From positions 232,487 to 296,486 of the forward strand of contig NZ_JANYGQ010000017.1 in NCBI RefSeq assembly GCF_025359345.1: a stretch of DNA of 64,000 bases, in the 5' to 3' direction. Each line of letters begins with the position of its first letter. Within the stretch, counting starts at the first letter, position 1. Below the pieces are notes generated by a model. That model was not told the DNA's origin and searched no databases. It was given only the letters and a program-made list of their open reading frames with translations. The translations under genes were made by a program, and so were the position numbers. The stretch comes from Mucilaginibacter sp. GTDB lineage: Bacteria; Bacteroidota; Bacteroidia; Sphingobacteriales; Sphingobacteriaceae. Positions 18,781 through 29,039 of the stretch are shown in pieces.

Positions 18781-20160
18781 TTATTTCCTAAACCTATATT
18801 TCTTCAATTTCTCATACATATACCCCCGCCGTTTTGCCGCATCGGCAATAGATTCGCCGGCATTTCCATCGCCAAAAATCTTCGGCACCGCAATCCGCTG
18901 AGAACTGTAGATACCTGAGTTACCGCTAAAAAAATAAGCTGTAAAACAAGCCACGGCAAACAGCAGCGCATGCTCGCCGCCAAATAGCTCAATTCCCATA
19001 AAGGTACAGGCCAATGGTGTATTAGTTGCCCCGGCGAAAACGGCAATAAAGCCCAGCGCAGCAAACAGACCAACCGGCGCATTTAACAAATCAGCCAACG
19101 TGTTACCTAAAGTCGCGCCGATGTAAAATAACGGCGTTACCTCGCCGCCCTTAAAGCCTGTGCCAAGCGTTACCGTAGTATAAATGGTTTTCCATAGCCA
19201 GCTCCAGGTATCTGCCCCGCCGGCGTGAAATGCAGAAGGGATGGTAATTGCGCCGGGATGTTCAGGATCAATCCCCAGGCTTAAATAATCGGGCTTGTCA
19301 TTGATAAAGGTAAGCCCAATGATAATTAACCCACCCAGTACAGGTATCATCCATTTATGTTTAAAGAGTTTAAGGCACACGTTTTTAATTTCGTGTACCA
19401 TACCAGCAAACAAAAAACTGGCAAGCCCAAACAATGCCGAGGCAATGATTACCTTACCGAGTAGTGACAAATCGAAATGCAGGTAACTGTTTATAAGTCC
19501 AGTTGTTTGGGGTAAAATATCGATGTGGTATTGTGTATGGGTAACATGCCAGGCACTAACGGTTAAGTCGCCAACCACGGCGGCAATCAAAGCCGGCAGC
19601 AGGGCATCATATTTAATGCGGCCAATTGCCAAAACTTCCAGTGCGAAAATAGCCCCCGTAACCGGCGTGCCGAAAACCGCCCCAAAGCCCGCGGCCATAC
19701 CCGCGGTAAGCATCAAGCGCATATCGGCCCCATTTAGTTTAAACCATTTGCCAAACATGGCGGCGATGCTGCCCCCAATTTGGACTGCTGTACCCTCGCG
19801 CCCTGCCGAGCCACCAAACAGGTGTGTAATTATAGTGGTAGCCAGGATAACCGGCGCCATCCGTTTTGGCACTGCACCGCCTTCTTCATGTATCTGTTCC
19901 ATTATCAAATTATTCCCTTTTTCAGATGATTTGCCGACAGTTTGGTAAATAAAATGAATAAGCACACCGGCCACCGGCAACAGGAACAATAACCACGGGT
20001 GACTGAAACGGAAATGAATGGCAGTGGTAAGCAGCCACAGGAAAAACGCAACTACGCTGCCAATTACTATGGCAACGGGGACGGCCATCAGCGTCCAGCG
20101 GATGAGGTGCTTTATGATTGCGAAATGTTCCTTAAAGGGGATGGGTTTGTTTTCAGTCAT
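18781..20160 (-). CDS. ClC-family voltage-gated chloride channel/antiporter
   Basis: GGSAGREGTAVQIGGSIA, GFKGGEVTPLFYIGATLG motifs. Confidence 0.93.
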   Translation of the reverse strand: MTENKPIPFKEHFAIIKHLIRWTLMAVPVAIVIGSVVAFFLWLLTTAIHFRFSHPWLLFLLPVAGVLIHFIYQTVGKSSEKGNNLIMEQIHEEGGAVPKRMAPVILATTIITHLFGGSAGREGTAVQIGGSIAAMFGKWFKLNGADMRLMLTAGMAAGFGAVFGTPVTGAIFALEVLAIGRIKYDALLPALIAAVVGDLTVSAWHVTHTQYHIDILPQTTGLINSYLHFDLSLLGKVIIASALFGLASFLFAGMVHEIKNVCLKLFKHKWMIPVLGGLIIIGLTFINDKPDYLSLGIDPEHPGAITIPSAFHAGGADTWSWLWKTIYTTVTLGTGFKGGEVTPLFYIGATLGNTLADLLNAPVGLFAALGFIAVFAGATNTPLACTFMGIELFGGEHALLFAVACFTAYFFSGNSGIYSSQRIAVPKIFGDGNAGESIADAAKRRGYMYEKLKKYRFRK

Positions 20161-20700
20161 GCAAGACGGGGTTAAGGTTGATGAAAGGAAAAGCAGCAGT
20201 TATAGGCCGGCGTTTTACCCGGACGATGGTTTTGTAAAATATGATATTTAAATTCTTCACCCACAAACAAATATATCAATAAGCTTTATTGCTATTGATT
20301 GATTGCAGGCGTCATCAGCGAATGCGGTTTTTGAAAGGAAGACACCATTTCCTAAGTGCAAGGTAGAGAATATTTTTTAAAAGCGAAATATTTGCACGTG
20401 CAATTTACCACGGGCCGGCGGCTTGTGCCGTGTTCCGTTTTGCAGAAATGGAACGCTTTATCGGCAGGTTTAAAAAATAGAACGCTTGATAATCAGGATG
20501 TTTCACGGCGTTCCAGGTGTTCCGCGTGTAAAAATGGAACGCTTTGCTGTGTCTCGTCCTGCAAAAAATTTACACTTCCCATAGCTGGTTCTAATGATCA
20601 TCGGCGTCATCAGTTAAATCGGCAAATATTTGTGATTGCTTTCCCGTTGCGATTGTTGATAAGTTAAAACATTGCGTTAATGATTTCATAACGTAAATAC

Positions 20701-20708
20701 TATTTTTG
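20701..20708 (+). promoter_or_regulatory. Bacteroidota -7 box TATTTTTG upstream of parE
   Basis: Matches TAnnTTTG, about 70 bp before the parE ATG. Confidence 0.4.
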
Positions 20709-20777
20709 CCAGTGGACAGGTTTGCCCTGTGCTGAACTGTCCGCCTTTTCCCTTAATTTAATATTGATAAGATCTAA

Positions 20778-22673
20778 ATGGCTGAAGCTGTAAATTATAG
20801 TGATGATAGTATCCGTTCGCTGGATTGGAAAGAGCATATCCGCTTACGGCCCGGGATGTATATTGGTAAACTTGGCGACGGCTCGGCATACGACGATGGC
20901 GTTTATGTGTTGCTGAAGGAGATTGTAGATAACTCGATAGATGAGTTTGTGATGGGCGCCGGCAGAACCATCGAGATAAATATGAGCGACCACAAGGTAT
21001 CCGTTCGCGATTATGGGCGGGGTATACCGTTAGGAAAAGTTATTGATTGTGTATCGAAAATAAATACAGGGGGTAAATACGACAGCAAGGCCTTCCAGAA
21101 ATCGGTAGGTTTGAACGGTGTAGGTACAAAAGCCGTGAACGCACTCTCAAACTCATTTATTGTGCAATCATACCGCGACGGCCGCACCAAATTGGCTGAA
21201 TTTGCCAAAGGTGAACTGGTACGCGACGAGCCGGAAAAGGAAACTACACAACGCAACGGCACGGCTATAAACTTTTTGCCCGATGATACCATCTTCAGGC
21301 ATTACCGCTTTATCCCGGAGTTTGTGGATAGCATGATATGGAACTACGTGTTCCTTAACTCGGGGCTTACCATCAACTTTAATAACCAAAAATATTTTTC
21401 GGAGCGCGGGCTTTACGATCTATTGGTACGCAACAGCGATGCCGAAAATATACGCTATCCAATTATCCACCTGAAAGGCGAGGATATTGAAATAGCCATG
21501 ACCCACGGACAGCAATACGGCGAGGAATACTACTCGTTTGTAAACGGGCAGAACACCACCCAGGGCGGTACCCACCAGGCGGCTTTCCGCGAGGCAGTGG
21601 TAAAAACGATCCGTGAGTTTTATAAAAAAGAATTTGATGCTTCCGATGTTCGCGCGTCGATTGTAGCAGCCATCGCCATAAAGGTACAGGAACCGGTGTT
21701 TGAGTCGCAGACCAAAACAAAGCTGGGCTCTCAAAATATTGGACCTGAGGGGCCTTCGGTTCGCGGGTTTATCGGGGATTTTGTTAAGCGCGAGTTAGAT
21801 AATTACCTGCATAAAAACCCGGCCGTTGCCGATGCGCTTTTAAAGCGTATTATGCAAAGCGAACGCGAGCGCAAGGATATTGCCGGCATAAAGAAGCTGG
21901 CTAACGAACGCGCTAAAAAAGCATCATTGCATAACCGCAAGCTACGCGATTGCAAAGTGCATTTTGACGAAACCCACGAGCGCAAACAGGAAACCACCTT
22001 ATTTATTACGGAAGGAGACTCGGCCAGCGGGTCGATAACCAAATCGCGTGATGTGATGACACAGGCGGTGTTTAGTTTAAAAGGCAAGCCGCTAAACTGT
22101 TTCGGCCTTACCAAAAAGGTGGTTTACGAAAACGAAGAATTTAACCTGCTGCAGCATGCGCTGAATATTGAAGACGGCATTGGCGACCTGCGCTACAACA
22201 ACATTGTGATAGCTACCGATGCCGATGTTGACGGTATGCACATTCGCCTGCTGCTGATGACCTTCTTTTTGCAATTCTTTCCTGATTTGGTTAAGGCCGG
22301 TCACGTGTCAATCCTGCAAACACCGCTGTTCCGGGTGCGCAACAAAAAGGAAACTGTGTATTGCTACAGCGATGAAGAACGCCGCAATGCCATAGCCAGG
22401 CTTGGTGTTAAGCCCGAAATAACCCGCTTTAAAGGGCTTGGTGAAATATCGCCCGATGAGTTTGGCTTGTTTATAGGTAAAGATATCCGCCTTGACCCGG
22501 TAATATTAAAGGACGCTAACATCAAAGCTCTGCTGGAGTATTTTATGGGTAAAAACACGCCGACACGCCAAATGCACATCATCAATAACCTAAGGGTTGA
22601 AAAGGATGATGAGCGGATTAATCCGCTCATTGCTGACGATTTGGATAGTGGGGAGTTGCCGGTAGCGTCATAA
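20778..22673 (+). CDS. parE: DNA topoisomerase IV subunit B
   Basis: [74 protein letters not shown]. Confidence 0.92.
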   Translation: MAEAVNYSDDSIRSLDWKEHIRLRPGMYIGKLGDGSAYDDGVYVLLKEIVDNSIDEFVMGAGRTIEINMSDHKVSVRDYGRGIPLGKVIDCVSKINTGGKYDSKAFQKSVGLNGVGTKAVNALSNSFIVQSYRDGRTKLAEFAKGELVRDEPEKETTQRNGTAINFLPDDTIFRHYRFIPEFVDSMIWNYVFLNSGLTINFNNQKYFSERGLYDLLVRNSDAENIRYPIIHLKGEDIEIAMTHGQQYGEEYYSFVNGQNTTQGGTHQAAFREAVVKTIREFYKKEFDASDVRASIVAAIAIKVQEPVFESQTKTKLGSQNIGPEGPSVRGFIGDFVKRELDNYLHKNPAVADALLKRIMQSERERKDIAGIKKLANERAKKASLHNRKLRDCKVHFDETHERKQETTLFITEGDSASGSITKSRDVMTQAVFSLKGKPLNCFGLTKKVVYENEEFNLLQHALNIEDGIGDLRYNNIVIATDADVDGMHIRLLLMTFFLQFFPDLVKAGHVSILQTPLFRVRNKKETVYCYSDEERRNAIARLGVKPEITRFKGLGEISPDEFGLFIGKDIRLDPVILKDANIKALLEYFMGKNTPTRQMHIINNLRVEKDDERINPLIADDLDSGELPVAS

Positions 22674-22686
22674 CTTCTCGCCGATA

Positions 22687-23577
22687 ATGAGTGCCGAAAT
22701 AAAAATAGAATGTCCGAAATGTGGTTGGGAGCCGGACGGATACCCTCATTGGGGATGTACTTGCGGTCACTCGTGGAACACGTTTGAAACCAAAGGAAAA
22801 TGCCCGGCGTGTGGCAACCAATGGCAGGATACAAGTTGTCCGGGCTGCCGCCAGTCGTCGAAACATGAAATGTGGTACACAAGTGGTGAGAAGCAAGCGG
22901 AGCCTGTTGGGACCGACCATGCCGAGTTACGAAAGCGAAAACAAATTATTGAAAATAAACTGGTTGGTTATGGCATAAAAAACAGCCGTATCAGTTACCT
23001 GCCTTATCTTGAATTTTCAGAAGATGATTTTCAATCGTCCCAGGACATTGGTTGCAGGATATTGATTTTATGGGCTGTGTCATATGTCGCCGGCGCCCCA
23101 GCGGAAAAAGACATTGTTGAGAACTGGTTGAAAACGACAGGGCTATGGGACAAAGTATCGGAGAGTGAGAAAAAGCTTTTTGAAGAAGAAGTATCTCAAC
23201 GAAAGTTGATTGATTTTTCATGGCGTATCGAAGCTTGTATAGTTTTATCGTGGGCTGTAAATTTAATCGAAAATTTACCAGACCTCGATTGTCAAATATC
23301 TGATGATGAACTTGATGAGTTGATGATCAAATTGCCAATAAATGAAAATCCCGACTTCTTTTTAAGCACACTTGCTCTTAGAAACAAAGAGGAAATTTTT
23401 ATTGAGAATATTATCAACGAGATGATAACCTGGCACCTGCGAGACTTGATGCTTTCCAATAAAAAAGAAGAACAAATTATAAATCCGGCAATTTCATTCG
23501 AGAGGCACTACGCACTAAACTGGGTGCGGAAATTTAGTGAAATTTCGGAATGGGATGAAACAGATACCTCTACTTAA
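22687..23577 (+). CDS. Zinc-ribbon protein with DUF4272-like domain
   Basis: CPKCGWEPDGYPHWGCTCGHSW...CPACGNQWQDTSCPGC, then RKRKQIIENKLVGYGIKNSRISYLPYLE...CRILILWAVSYVAG. Confidence 0.65.
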   Translation: MSAEIKIECPKCGWEPDGYPHWGCTCGHSWNTFETKGKCPACGNQWQDTSCPGCRQSSKHEMWYTSGEKQAEPVGTDHAELRKRKQIIENKLVGYGIKNSRISYLPYLEFSEDDFQSSQDIGCRILILWAVSYVAGAPAEKDIVENWLKTTGLWDKVSESEKKLFEEEVSQRKLIDFSWRIEACIVLSWAVNLIENLPDLDCQISDDELDELMIKLPINENPDFFLSTLALRNKEEIFIENIINEMITWHLRDLMLSNKKEEQIINPAISFERHYALNWVRKFSEISEWDETDTST

Positions 23578-23668
23578 AGTGGTTCTTTCAAATTTAATCA
23601 TGAAAATCCATTAAATCCCAAAATCGTGTCGTATATTGTATCCCCCGTATTTTCAGGGGATATTAAAA

Positions 23669-24172
23669 ATGACAGAACACCAAATAGAAATAAACTTTAA
23701 AGAATATATATCCTTAAACGAACTGGATAAGGCCAGCCACGCGTTATGCCTTGAGGCGGTAAAGGCCATGGAAAGCTCACACTCGCCCTATTCAAAATTC
23801 AGGGTGGGGGCAGCACTGAGGTTGCAAAGCGGCAAAATTGTTTACGGCAGCAACCAGGAGAATGTAGCTTATCCATCGGGGCTTTGCGCCGAACGCGTGG
23901 CATTATTTACCTGGGGCGCCAATCACGCTGACGACCCCATCGAAGCAATGGCGGTAACGGCTGCTACGGATGAATTTGAGCTTTTGAAACCTGTTACCAG
24001 TTGTGGCGCCTGCCTGCAGGTACTTGCCGAATTTGAGAAAAAACAAAATAAGCCGATCGAAATTATCTTATTCTGTAACAATAGCCCGGTTTGGGTAATG
24101 AATGGCGTGAATAGCTTTTTGCCTTTTTTGTTTTTTGAAAACAGGCTGAATGCAGAAGTAAAAGGCCTGTGA
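23669..24172 (+). CDS. cdd: Cytidine deaminase
   Basis: ATG 23669; SSHSPYSKFRVGAALRL, NVAYPSGLCAERVALF, TSCGACLQVLAEF. Confidence 0.93.
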   Translation: MTEHQIEINFKEYISLNELDKASHALCLEAVKAMESSHSPYSKFRVGAALRLQSGKIVYGSNQENVAYPSGLCAERVALFTWGANHADDPIEAMAVTAATDEFELLKPVTSCGACLQVLAEFEKKQNKPIEIILFCNNSPVWVMNGVNSFLPFLFFENRLNAEVKGL

Positions 24173-24268
24173 CAAAACTTGCGAAGTTTAACTCGATTTG
24201 TTTGTTTTTATAGGCCTCGTTGAGGGCTTCGCCGTTTGCAAACATCGTAAGTTTGAAGATATCCAGTT

Positions 24269-24928
24269 ATGAAAGCAAAATTAATCCTACTGTTCCTATT
24301 AGTTTGCATCGGCAGCCAACTGCACGCGCAAGCAGGTTTCCCGTTTGATAACGAGATACGCGATTTTAAACACCAGGACAGTCTGAAATTTCCGCCCAAA
24401 AACGGCATCCTGTTTATCGGCAGTTCATCCATCCGTAAATGGACGGACCTTGAACAGCGCTTTTCTAATGAGCCCATCATCAGGCGTGGGGTTGGTGGCT
24501 GCGAACTTTGGCAGATAGTTGACTATTATACCCCATACATATTGTTCCCCTACCAGCCGCGCAAAATTTTTATTTACGCCGGCGAAAATGATATCGCTGC
24601 AGGCAAAACCGGCAAATTTGTTTTTGAAGAATTCCAAAAACTTTGGGAAATGATTAACAAAAAATTATCTAAGGCTACCATATACTTTATGTCGGTAAAG
24701 CCGAGCCCTAGCAGGGTGAAGTTTATAGGCGAAGTGAATATTGCCAACGGACTGATAAGAAGCTATCTTAAAAATAAGAAAAACAGCATCTTTATTGACG
24801 TAAGCACGGTGCTGTATGCTCCTGGAAGCACCATGGTTGATAACTCTTTATTTGAAGGCGATTTGCTGCACCTGAATAGCAAAGGGTATGATAAATGGCA
24901 GAAGGTATTGGAGCCGTTTGTGAACTAA
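24269..24928 (+). CDS. Secreted GDSL/SGNH hydrolase
   Basis: ILFIGSSSIRKWTDLEQRF, IFIYAGENDIAAGK, DLLHLNSKGYDKW. Confidence 0.88.
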   Translation: MKAKLILLFLLVCIGSQLHAQAGFPFDNEIRDFKHQDSLKFPPKNGILFIGSSSIRKWTDLEQRFSNEPIIRRGVGGCELWQIVDYYTPYILFPYQPRKIFIYAGENDIAAGKTGKFVFEEFQKLWEMINKKLSKATIYFMSVKPSPSRVKFIGEVNIANGLIRSYLKNKKNSIFIDVSTVLYAPGSTMVDNSLFEGDLLHLNSKGYDKWQKVLEPFVN

Positions 24929-24972
24929 GGTTGATTGAGTTGACCAGGTTGGATTTCGTAATTAGAAAAGAA

Positions 24973-25010
24973 GCCATTTCATAATTGGTATGAAATGGCC
25001 TCTTTTTTTT
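24973..25010 (+). terminator. Intrinsic terminator downstream of the SGNH hydrolase
   Basis: gccatttcata-attgg-tatgaaatggc followed by ctcttttttttt. Confidence 0.85.
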
Positions 25011-25018
25011 TATATATA

Positions 25019-25813
25019 TCAAAGAGCTGTTACCTCGCCTGTAAGCAGGTTAACCAGGTAGCTTTTGTTTGGAGGCGTCAAGGTAAGCTTGGCCATGTGG
25101 TTTCCTAAATATTCCAACGTGCCTGCTATCATGTTAATTGTATTATCCGGCCAGCCCTTATCTTGCCTCACCAGGGTGATGTTAAGCAATGCAGTGCCGG
25201 AAATGACATCCGCCGAGCCACTGGAAACATCCACCTTAAGTCCCTGCAATTTATAGCCGATATAGACATAATTATAGCCTACCGAATTTACGGTTTCAAC
25301 CAACGAATATAAGTACCCATCCATAGATACAAGCTTATAGGTTTGGTCGAGGGCCTTTACCTTATAATTCTGTGCGGTGGTGTATTTGTTATTAAATAAA
25401 GGTCCTTTTTCGGTGTTCATCAAACTGTCGTGCACTAAATAGCCATCAGGAATGGTAGTGCTGCAGGTGTATACAAATTTAAAATTACCAAAGAAGGTTT
25501 TGGTGGTGTCACCTGCAGTTGCGGTGGTATTATAGGTAGTATCAATGGTATAGCCGCAAAGCGGATTTACGCTAAATAACACCGGACCGGAGTGGTTTGA
25601 TGAAATATGCGATGGCGCCTTTATTCCCTCGTTTATATTTGCGCCGCCATATTTACCGCTTATTGACTGCACAAGGTTCAACGCGATCTGTTTACTTAAG
25701 GCGGCATAGTCAGTGTTGGTTTTGTCAACCGGCTTGATTGCGCTTTTTTTACACGATGTATAGCAGTATACAACTGCCAGCAGCAGTAGCATGCGGGTGA
25801 ATCCTGATTTCAT
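25019..25813 (-). CDS. Hypothetical lipoprotein
   Basis: Start MKSGFTRMLLLLAVVYCYTSCKKS with lipobox. Confidence 0.65.
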   Translation of the reverse strand: MKSGFTRMLLLLAVVYCYTSCKKSAIKPVDKTNTDYAALSKQIALNLVQSISGKYGGANINEGIKAPSHISSNHSGPVLFSVNPLCGYTIDTTYNTTATAGDTTKTFFGNFKFVYTCSTTIPDGYLVHDSLMNTEKGPLFNNKYTTAQNYKVKALDQTYKLVSMDGYLYSLVETVNSVGYNYVYIGYKLQGLKVDVSSGSADVISGTALLNITLVRQDKGWPDNTINMIAGTLEYLGNHMAKLTLTPPNKSYLVNLLTGEVTAL

Positions 25814-25895
25814 TATGTGCTTGATTGGGGAGTGAAAAAATTTATCGCACAAATGTAACATCTAACTTACTCCTAATGTAATTTTTACATAAATA

Positions 25896-25923
25896 AAAAA
25901 GGCCCCAACCACAGGGCCTTTTT
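25896..25923 (-). terminator. Bidirectional intrinsic terminator (for the NTF2-like gene on minus)
   Basis: aaaaaggccc-caaccaca-gggccttttt. Confidence 0.85.
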
Positions 25924-25960
25924 ACTAACAAACTATTTAACTAAACCTAAAACTAAATTC

Positions 25961-26383
25961 TTATTTAAAAACGCTGTACACGTTGGTGATTTTCCAGCCG
26001 TTGCCGGTGTTGGCAATGGTTACGTAGTTATTGCGTACAAAACTGTCGTATTTCATAGAAACTTTTACGATGGTAACGCTTGCAGTGCTCTCAACAATTG
26101 ATGTGCTGGTAGTGCAGCTTTGCTCTATGTTTTTGTTTTCTTTAAAGAAGGCAAGCATGTCATTTTTGCCAAAGCTCAGCATTGTTTTTCCACGCAGCAT
26201 ATTAAACTCTGCTGTTTTATCCAAAACGCCATCAAGCCCTGCTAATTTGCCGCGGGTCATGGCATCAACAAAAGTATTAATTGCATAATTTGGAGTTGTT
26301 TTTTCGTCGATAGTGTTTGCTTTTGCAACACCGCATATAACTAGTAGCGCTAAGCCCAGTACGATTGATTTTAAGGTTTTCAT
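25961..26383 (-). CDS. Secreted NTF2-like/SnoaL protein
   Basis: Start at 26383: MKTLKSIVLGLALLVICGVAKANTIDEKTTPNYAINTFVDAMTRGKLAGLDGVL. Confidence 0.65.
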   Translation of the reverse strand: MKTLKSIVLGLALLVICGVAKANTIDEKTTPNYAINTFVDAMTRGKLAGLDGVLDKTAEFNMLRGKTMLSFGKNDMLAFFKENKNIEQSCTTSTSIVESTASVTIVKVSMKYDSFVRNNYVTIANTGNGWKITNVYSVFK

Positions 26384-26575
26384 AATGTTGTAATTTATTT
26401 GTGATTTTGTATTTGATAATAAGACAACGCTAGTTTTCCAATAGTTACAAGGATTTTTATTTTTAACAAACATTTAACAATAAGGCGCATTAACAACATT
26501 AAATGCCATAAAATGTGCCTTATCTTTATCCAAAATCGGTCTTAGGGGCTTATAATTGCAGTATTTTTAAAATAC

Positions 26576-27085
26576 ATGGTTACGTTTAACACAATTATTT
26601 TACAATTTGACGGGCAGGGCGAAAAAACCGGCTGGAGTTATATTTCTATCCCGGCCGATTTGGCGCAGAAGCTAAAGCCGGGCAACAAAAAATCGTTCCG
26701 CGTTAGGGGAATGCTGGATGGGTTGGCCGTGAGTGGCATGGCCCTTATGCCAATGGGCGAGGGTGATTTTATCATGGCACTAAAGGCCGAAGTACGAAAA
26801 GCGCTGCGCAAAAACAGTGGCGCTATGCTTACGGTAAGCCTGGAGGAAGATGTAGACTATAGAGTAGATTTACCCGAGGATTTAAAAGAATGTTTCGACT
26901 TTGAGCCCGAAGCCCTGGATTTTTTTAACAGCCTGGCAAAATCGCACCGCGAGTATTTTCTAAAATGGATAAACGGTGCCAAAACTAACGAAACACGAAA
27001 CAAACGGATTGTAAATACTGTAAACGCCATGTTGCGAAGGTGGGACTATGGTAAAATGATGAGGGAGATGAAAAATGAGATTTGA
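26576..27085 (+). CDS. DUF1905 + YdeI/OmdA-like protein
   Basis: GWSYISIPADLAQKLKP...FRVRGMLDG; LAKSHREYFLKWINGAKTNETRNKRI. Confidence 0.75.
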   Translation: MVTFNTIILQFDGQGEKTGWSYISIPADLAQKLKPGNKKSFRVRGMLDGLAVSGMALMPMGEGDFIMALKAEVRKALRKNSGAMLTVSLEEDVDYRVDLPEDLKECFDFEPEALDFFNSLAKSHREYFLKWINGAKTNETRNKRIVNTVNAMLRRWDYGKMMREMKNEI

Positions 27086-27140
27086 TGTGGGGGCTGTTGT
27101 ATCGGCTTGAGCCGGACGGTGATAATGCGTAACGCCTGGC

Positions 27141-28157
27141 TTACTTAGCTGAAACCAAACTGGCAAACAACTCAACATCATCAATATTCATCAAAATTGT
27201 GTCGAACGATCTGCTTGCCCCATAAAGTTTTTCAATCAGCACAGGTTCGTTAAATGTAATAAGCAAGTTGCCGCTTTTGCTGGTTATACCGCCTTTAAAA
27301 TAGGTTCCTGTTGAATGATAGTCATATCGTATCTTCTCTACTGAACTGACGTTGCTGATTGTGGTAACGGCCCGCCAGCGTAAGCCGGTGCGCAATATCA
27401 ATTGGTTATTGTTTACCAATATTTTTCTTTTCAGGATTGCAGACAGATCGGCAATGAATAAAATAAAACTGTAACAGGAAAGTACGGTTACAATTATCGC
27501 GGCGGTATTGCTCCATTTTCGCAGGAGAAAATGAAAGGCCACAATTTCGACCATCATGGCAAATATAAATATGCACCACAGGGCAATATAGCCAAACTCC
27601 CGGTGCGCGGTGAAACTACTGTTATTGTTTTCGACGGCCTGCTCCTTTTTCCAGAATAACAGTCCGTACCTTAATACAGCCAGTTCGGATGCTATTATTT
27701 TTACACCAAACGATTCACCCATAACACCGGCCATTGCGCTGCGCAAATTATAAACCGGGTCCGGAAAAATGGACTTATGAACCAGGTATATCTTTCTTAA
27801 CTTGTTGAATTTGGTTACCGCATAAATAATAAACGCAATTTCGGCTACCGCAGTTAATTTGCGTACCTGCAAAATATATTCCCGTTGCTGTTGCGGCAAT
27901 ACCAGGTAAGCCACACCGCAGCTCAGGCTTATAACAATCAGAAGTTTTTTAGCTGATATTTTTAATGGGCGGATAATAATAAAATAATAGAGCGCCGGGA
28001 ACGTAATTACAAAATCAGCTAGCAGGCCGTCGGCAATTTTGTCTTTGGCGGCTATGGGGACGGCGTGAAGCATTAGCATTCCGCCAAAAAATATGAGCAC
28101 CGCTATAATAGTTATTGCTGCGATATTCCGGGTGGGTTTTGCAAAGGCGGCTGTCAT
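27141..28157 (-). CDS. Multi-pass membrane protein with PH-like C-terminus
   Basis: Several TM segments; RKILVNNNQLILRTGLRWRAVTTISNVSSVEKIRYDY resembles a bPH domain. Confidence 0.5.
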   Translation of the reverse strand: MTAAFAKPTRNIAAITIIAVLIFFGGMLMLHAVPIAAKDKIADGLLADFVITFPALYYFIIIRPLKISAKKLLIVISLSCGVAYLVLPQQQREYILQVRKLTAVAEIAFIIYAVTKFNKLRKIYLVHKSIFPDPVYNLRSAMAGVMGESFGVKIIASELAVLRYGLLFWKKEQAVENNNSSFTAHREFGYIALWCIFIFAMMVEIVAFHFLLRKWSNTAAIIVTVLSCYSFILFIADLSAILKRKILVNNNQLILRTGLRWRAVTTISNVSSVEKIRYDYHSTGTYFKGGITSKSGNLLITFNEPVLIEKLYGASRSFDTILMNIDDVELFASLVSAK

Positions 28158-28317
28158 TATTTGAAATTTTATAAAGGTAACTAATATTGATGAAAGGGGT
28201 TAGGGGAGTGGTTTGGGAGAAGTAATGAAATATATTGCTGAGAACTTGCGTTTTTACGTAATCCATCTTAATATTGAGTTGATAAAATTCGTCTTTCAAA
28301 TCTTCGTGAATTTTATC

Positions 28318-28974
28318 TTACGTAAACTGCTCTCCCCAAGCAGCAAAATCGAAATCAATCCCCAAACCCAGTTCATTCATGATTTTTATACATTCTGGGC
28401 TTATCGACGCACTTCCCAGGAGTTGATTACCGGCATGGAAATCCATGTTAATCTGCAGCCAGGCGTTAGCCCTGGTTTTTAACGCAACTATGCCATCTTC
28501 ATCTGTTTTCAGATAGTTCAACAGCTTTCCAAGCTTATTTTCAAATTCATCCGGTTCGGGGTTAGGTGTTATTTGGATGCAACTAAAAGTATACGCCGCC
28601 TTTTTGTTTTGCTTTAGATCCCCTTTGTTCCAATTTTTTGTGACTTTTAGTTTTGTTAGACCCCTTAACTCCGCCGCTGTTAATTCTTCAGATGTTACAC
28701 GCAAGGATACTATGTTACGTGATTCGGTTCCGACATTATATATTTCCTTTTTAATCGAATCGATATAAACCGCAAAATAAAAATATTCACCCTGTACAGG
28801 AAGGTAGGCTATGGTGATATTCCCTTTTTCTTCCCGGTCTATGCGTTCAATTTTAAGCCCATGCTCATCATAAACAGGCTGATGAATTTTAAGATATTGT
28901 TCAGTAACCCCCATAGTTGGGCTGGTCAATTCATTGAGAATTAATTGTAAAACTTCATCATCGGTCATTACCAA
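28318..28974 (-). CDS. Hypothetical protein with DUF4279-like C-terminus
   Basis: FENKLGKLLNYLKTDEDGIVALKTRANAWLQINMDFHAGNQLLGSASISPECIKIMNELGLGIDFDFAAWGE. Confidence 0.5.
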   Translation of the reverse strand: MVMTDDEVLQLILNELTSPTMGVTEQYLKIHQPVYDEHGLKIERIDREEKGNITIAYLPVQGEYFYFAVYIDSIKKEIYNVGTESRNIVSLRVTSEELTAAELRGLTKLKVTKNWNKGDLKQNKKAAYTFSCIQITPNPEPDEFENKLGKLLNYLKTDEDGIVALKTRANAWLQINMDFHAGNQLLGSASISPECIKIMNELGLGIDFDFAAWGEQFT

Positions 28975-29039
28975 AAATAGCGATTGTCAGTTAATTTGGC
29001 TAACAAATAACATATCTTTATAGACTAAACACAACCGCA

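Noticed and set aside
20356-20667. ORF of 103 aa upstream of parE
   Set aside because: Cys-rich sequence arises from repeated tgttcc/ggaac DNA; looks like translated repeat, not protein.
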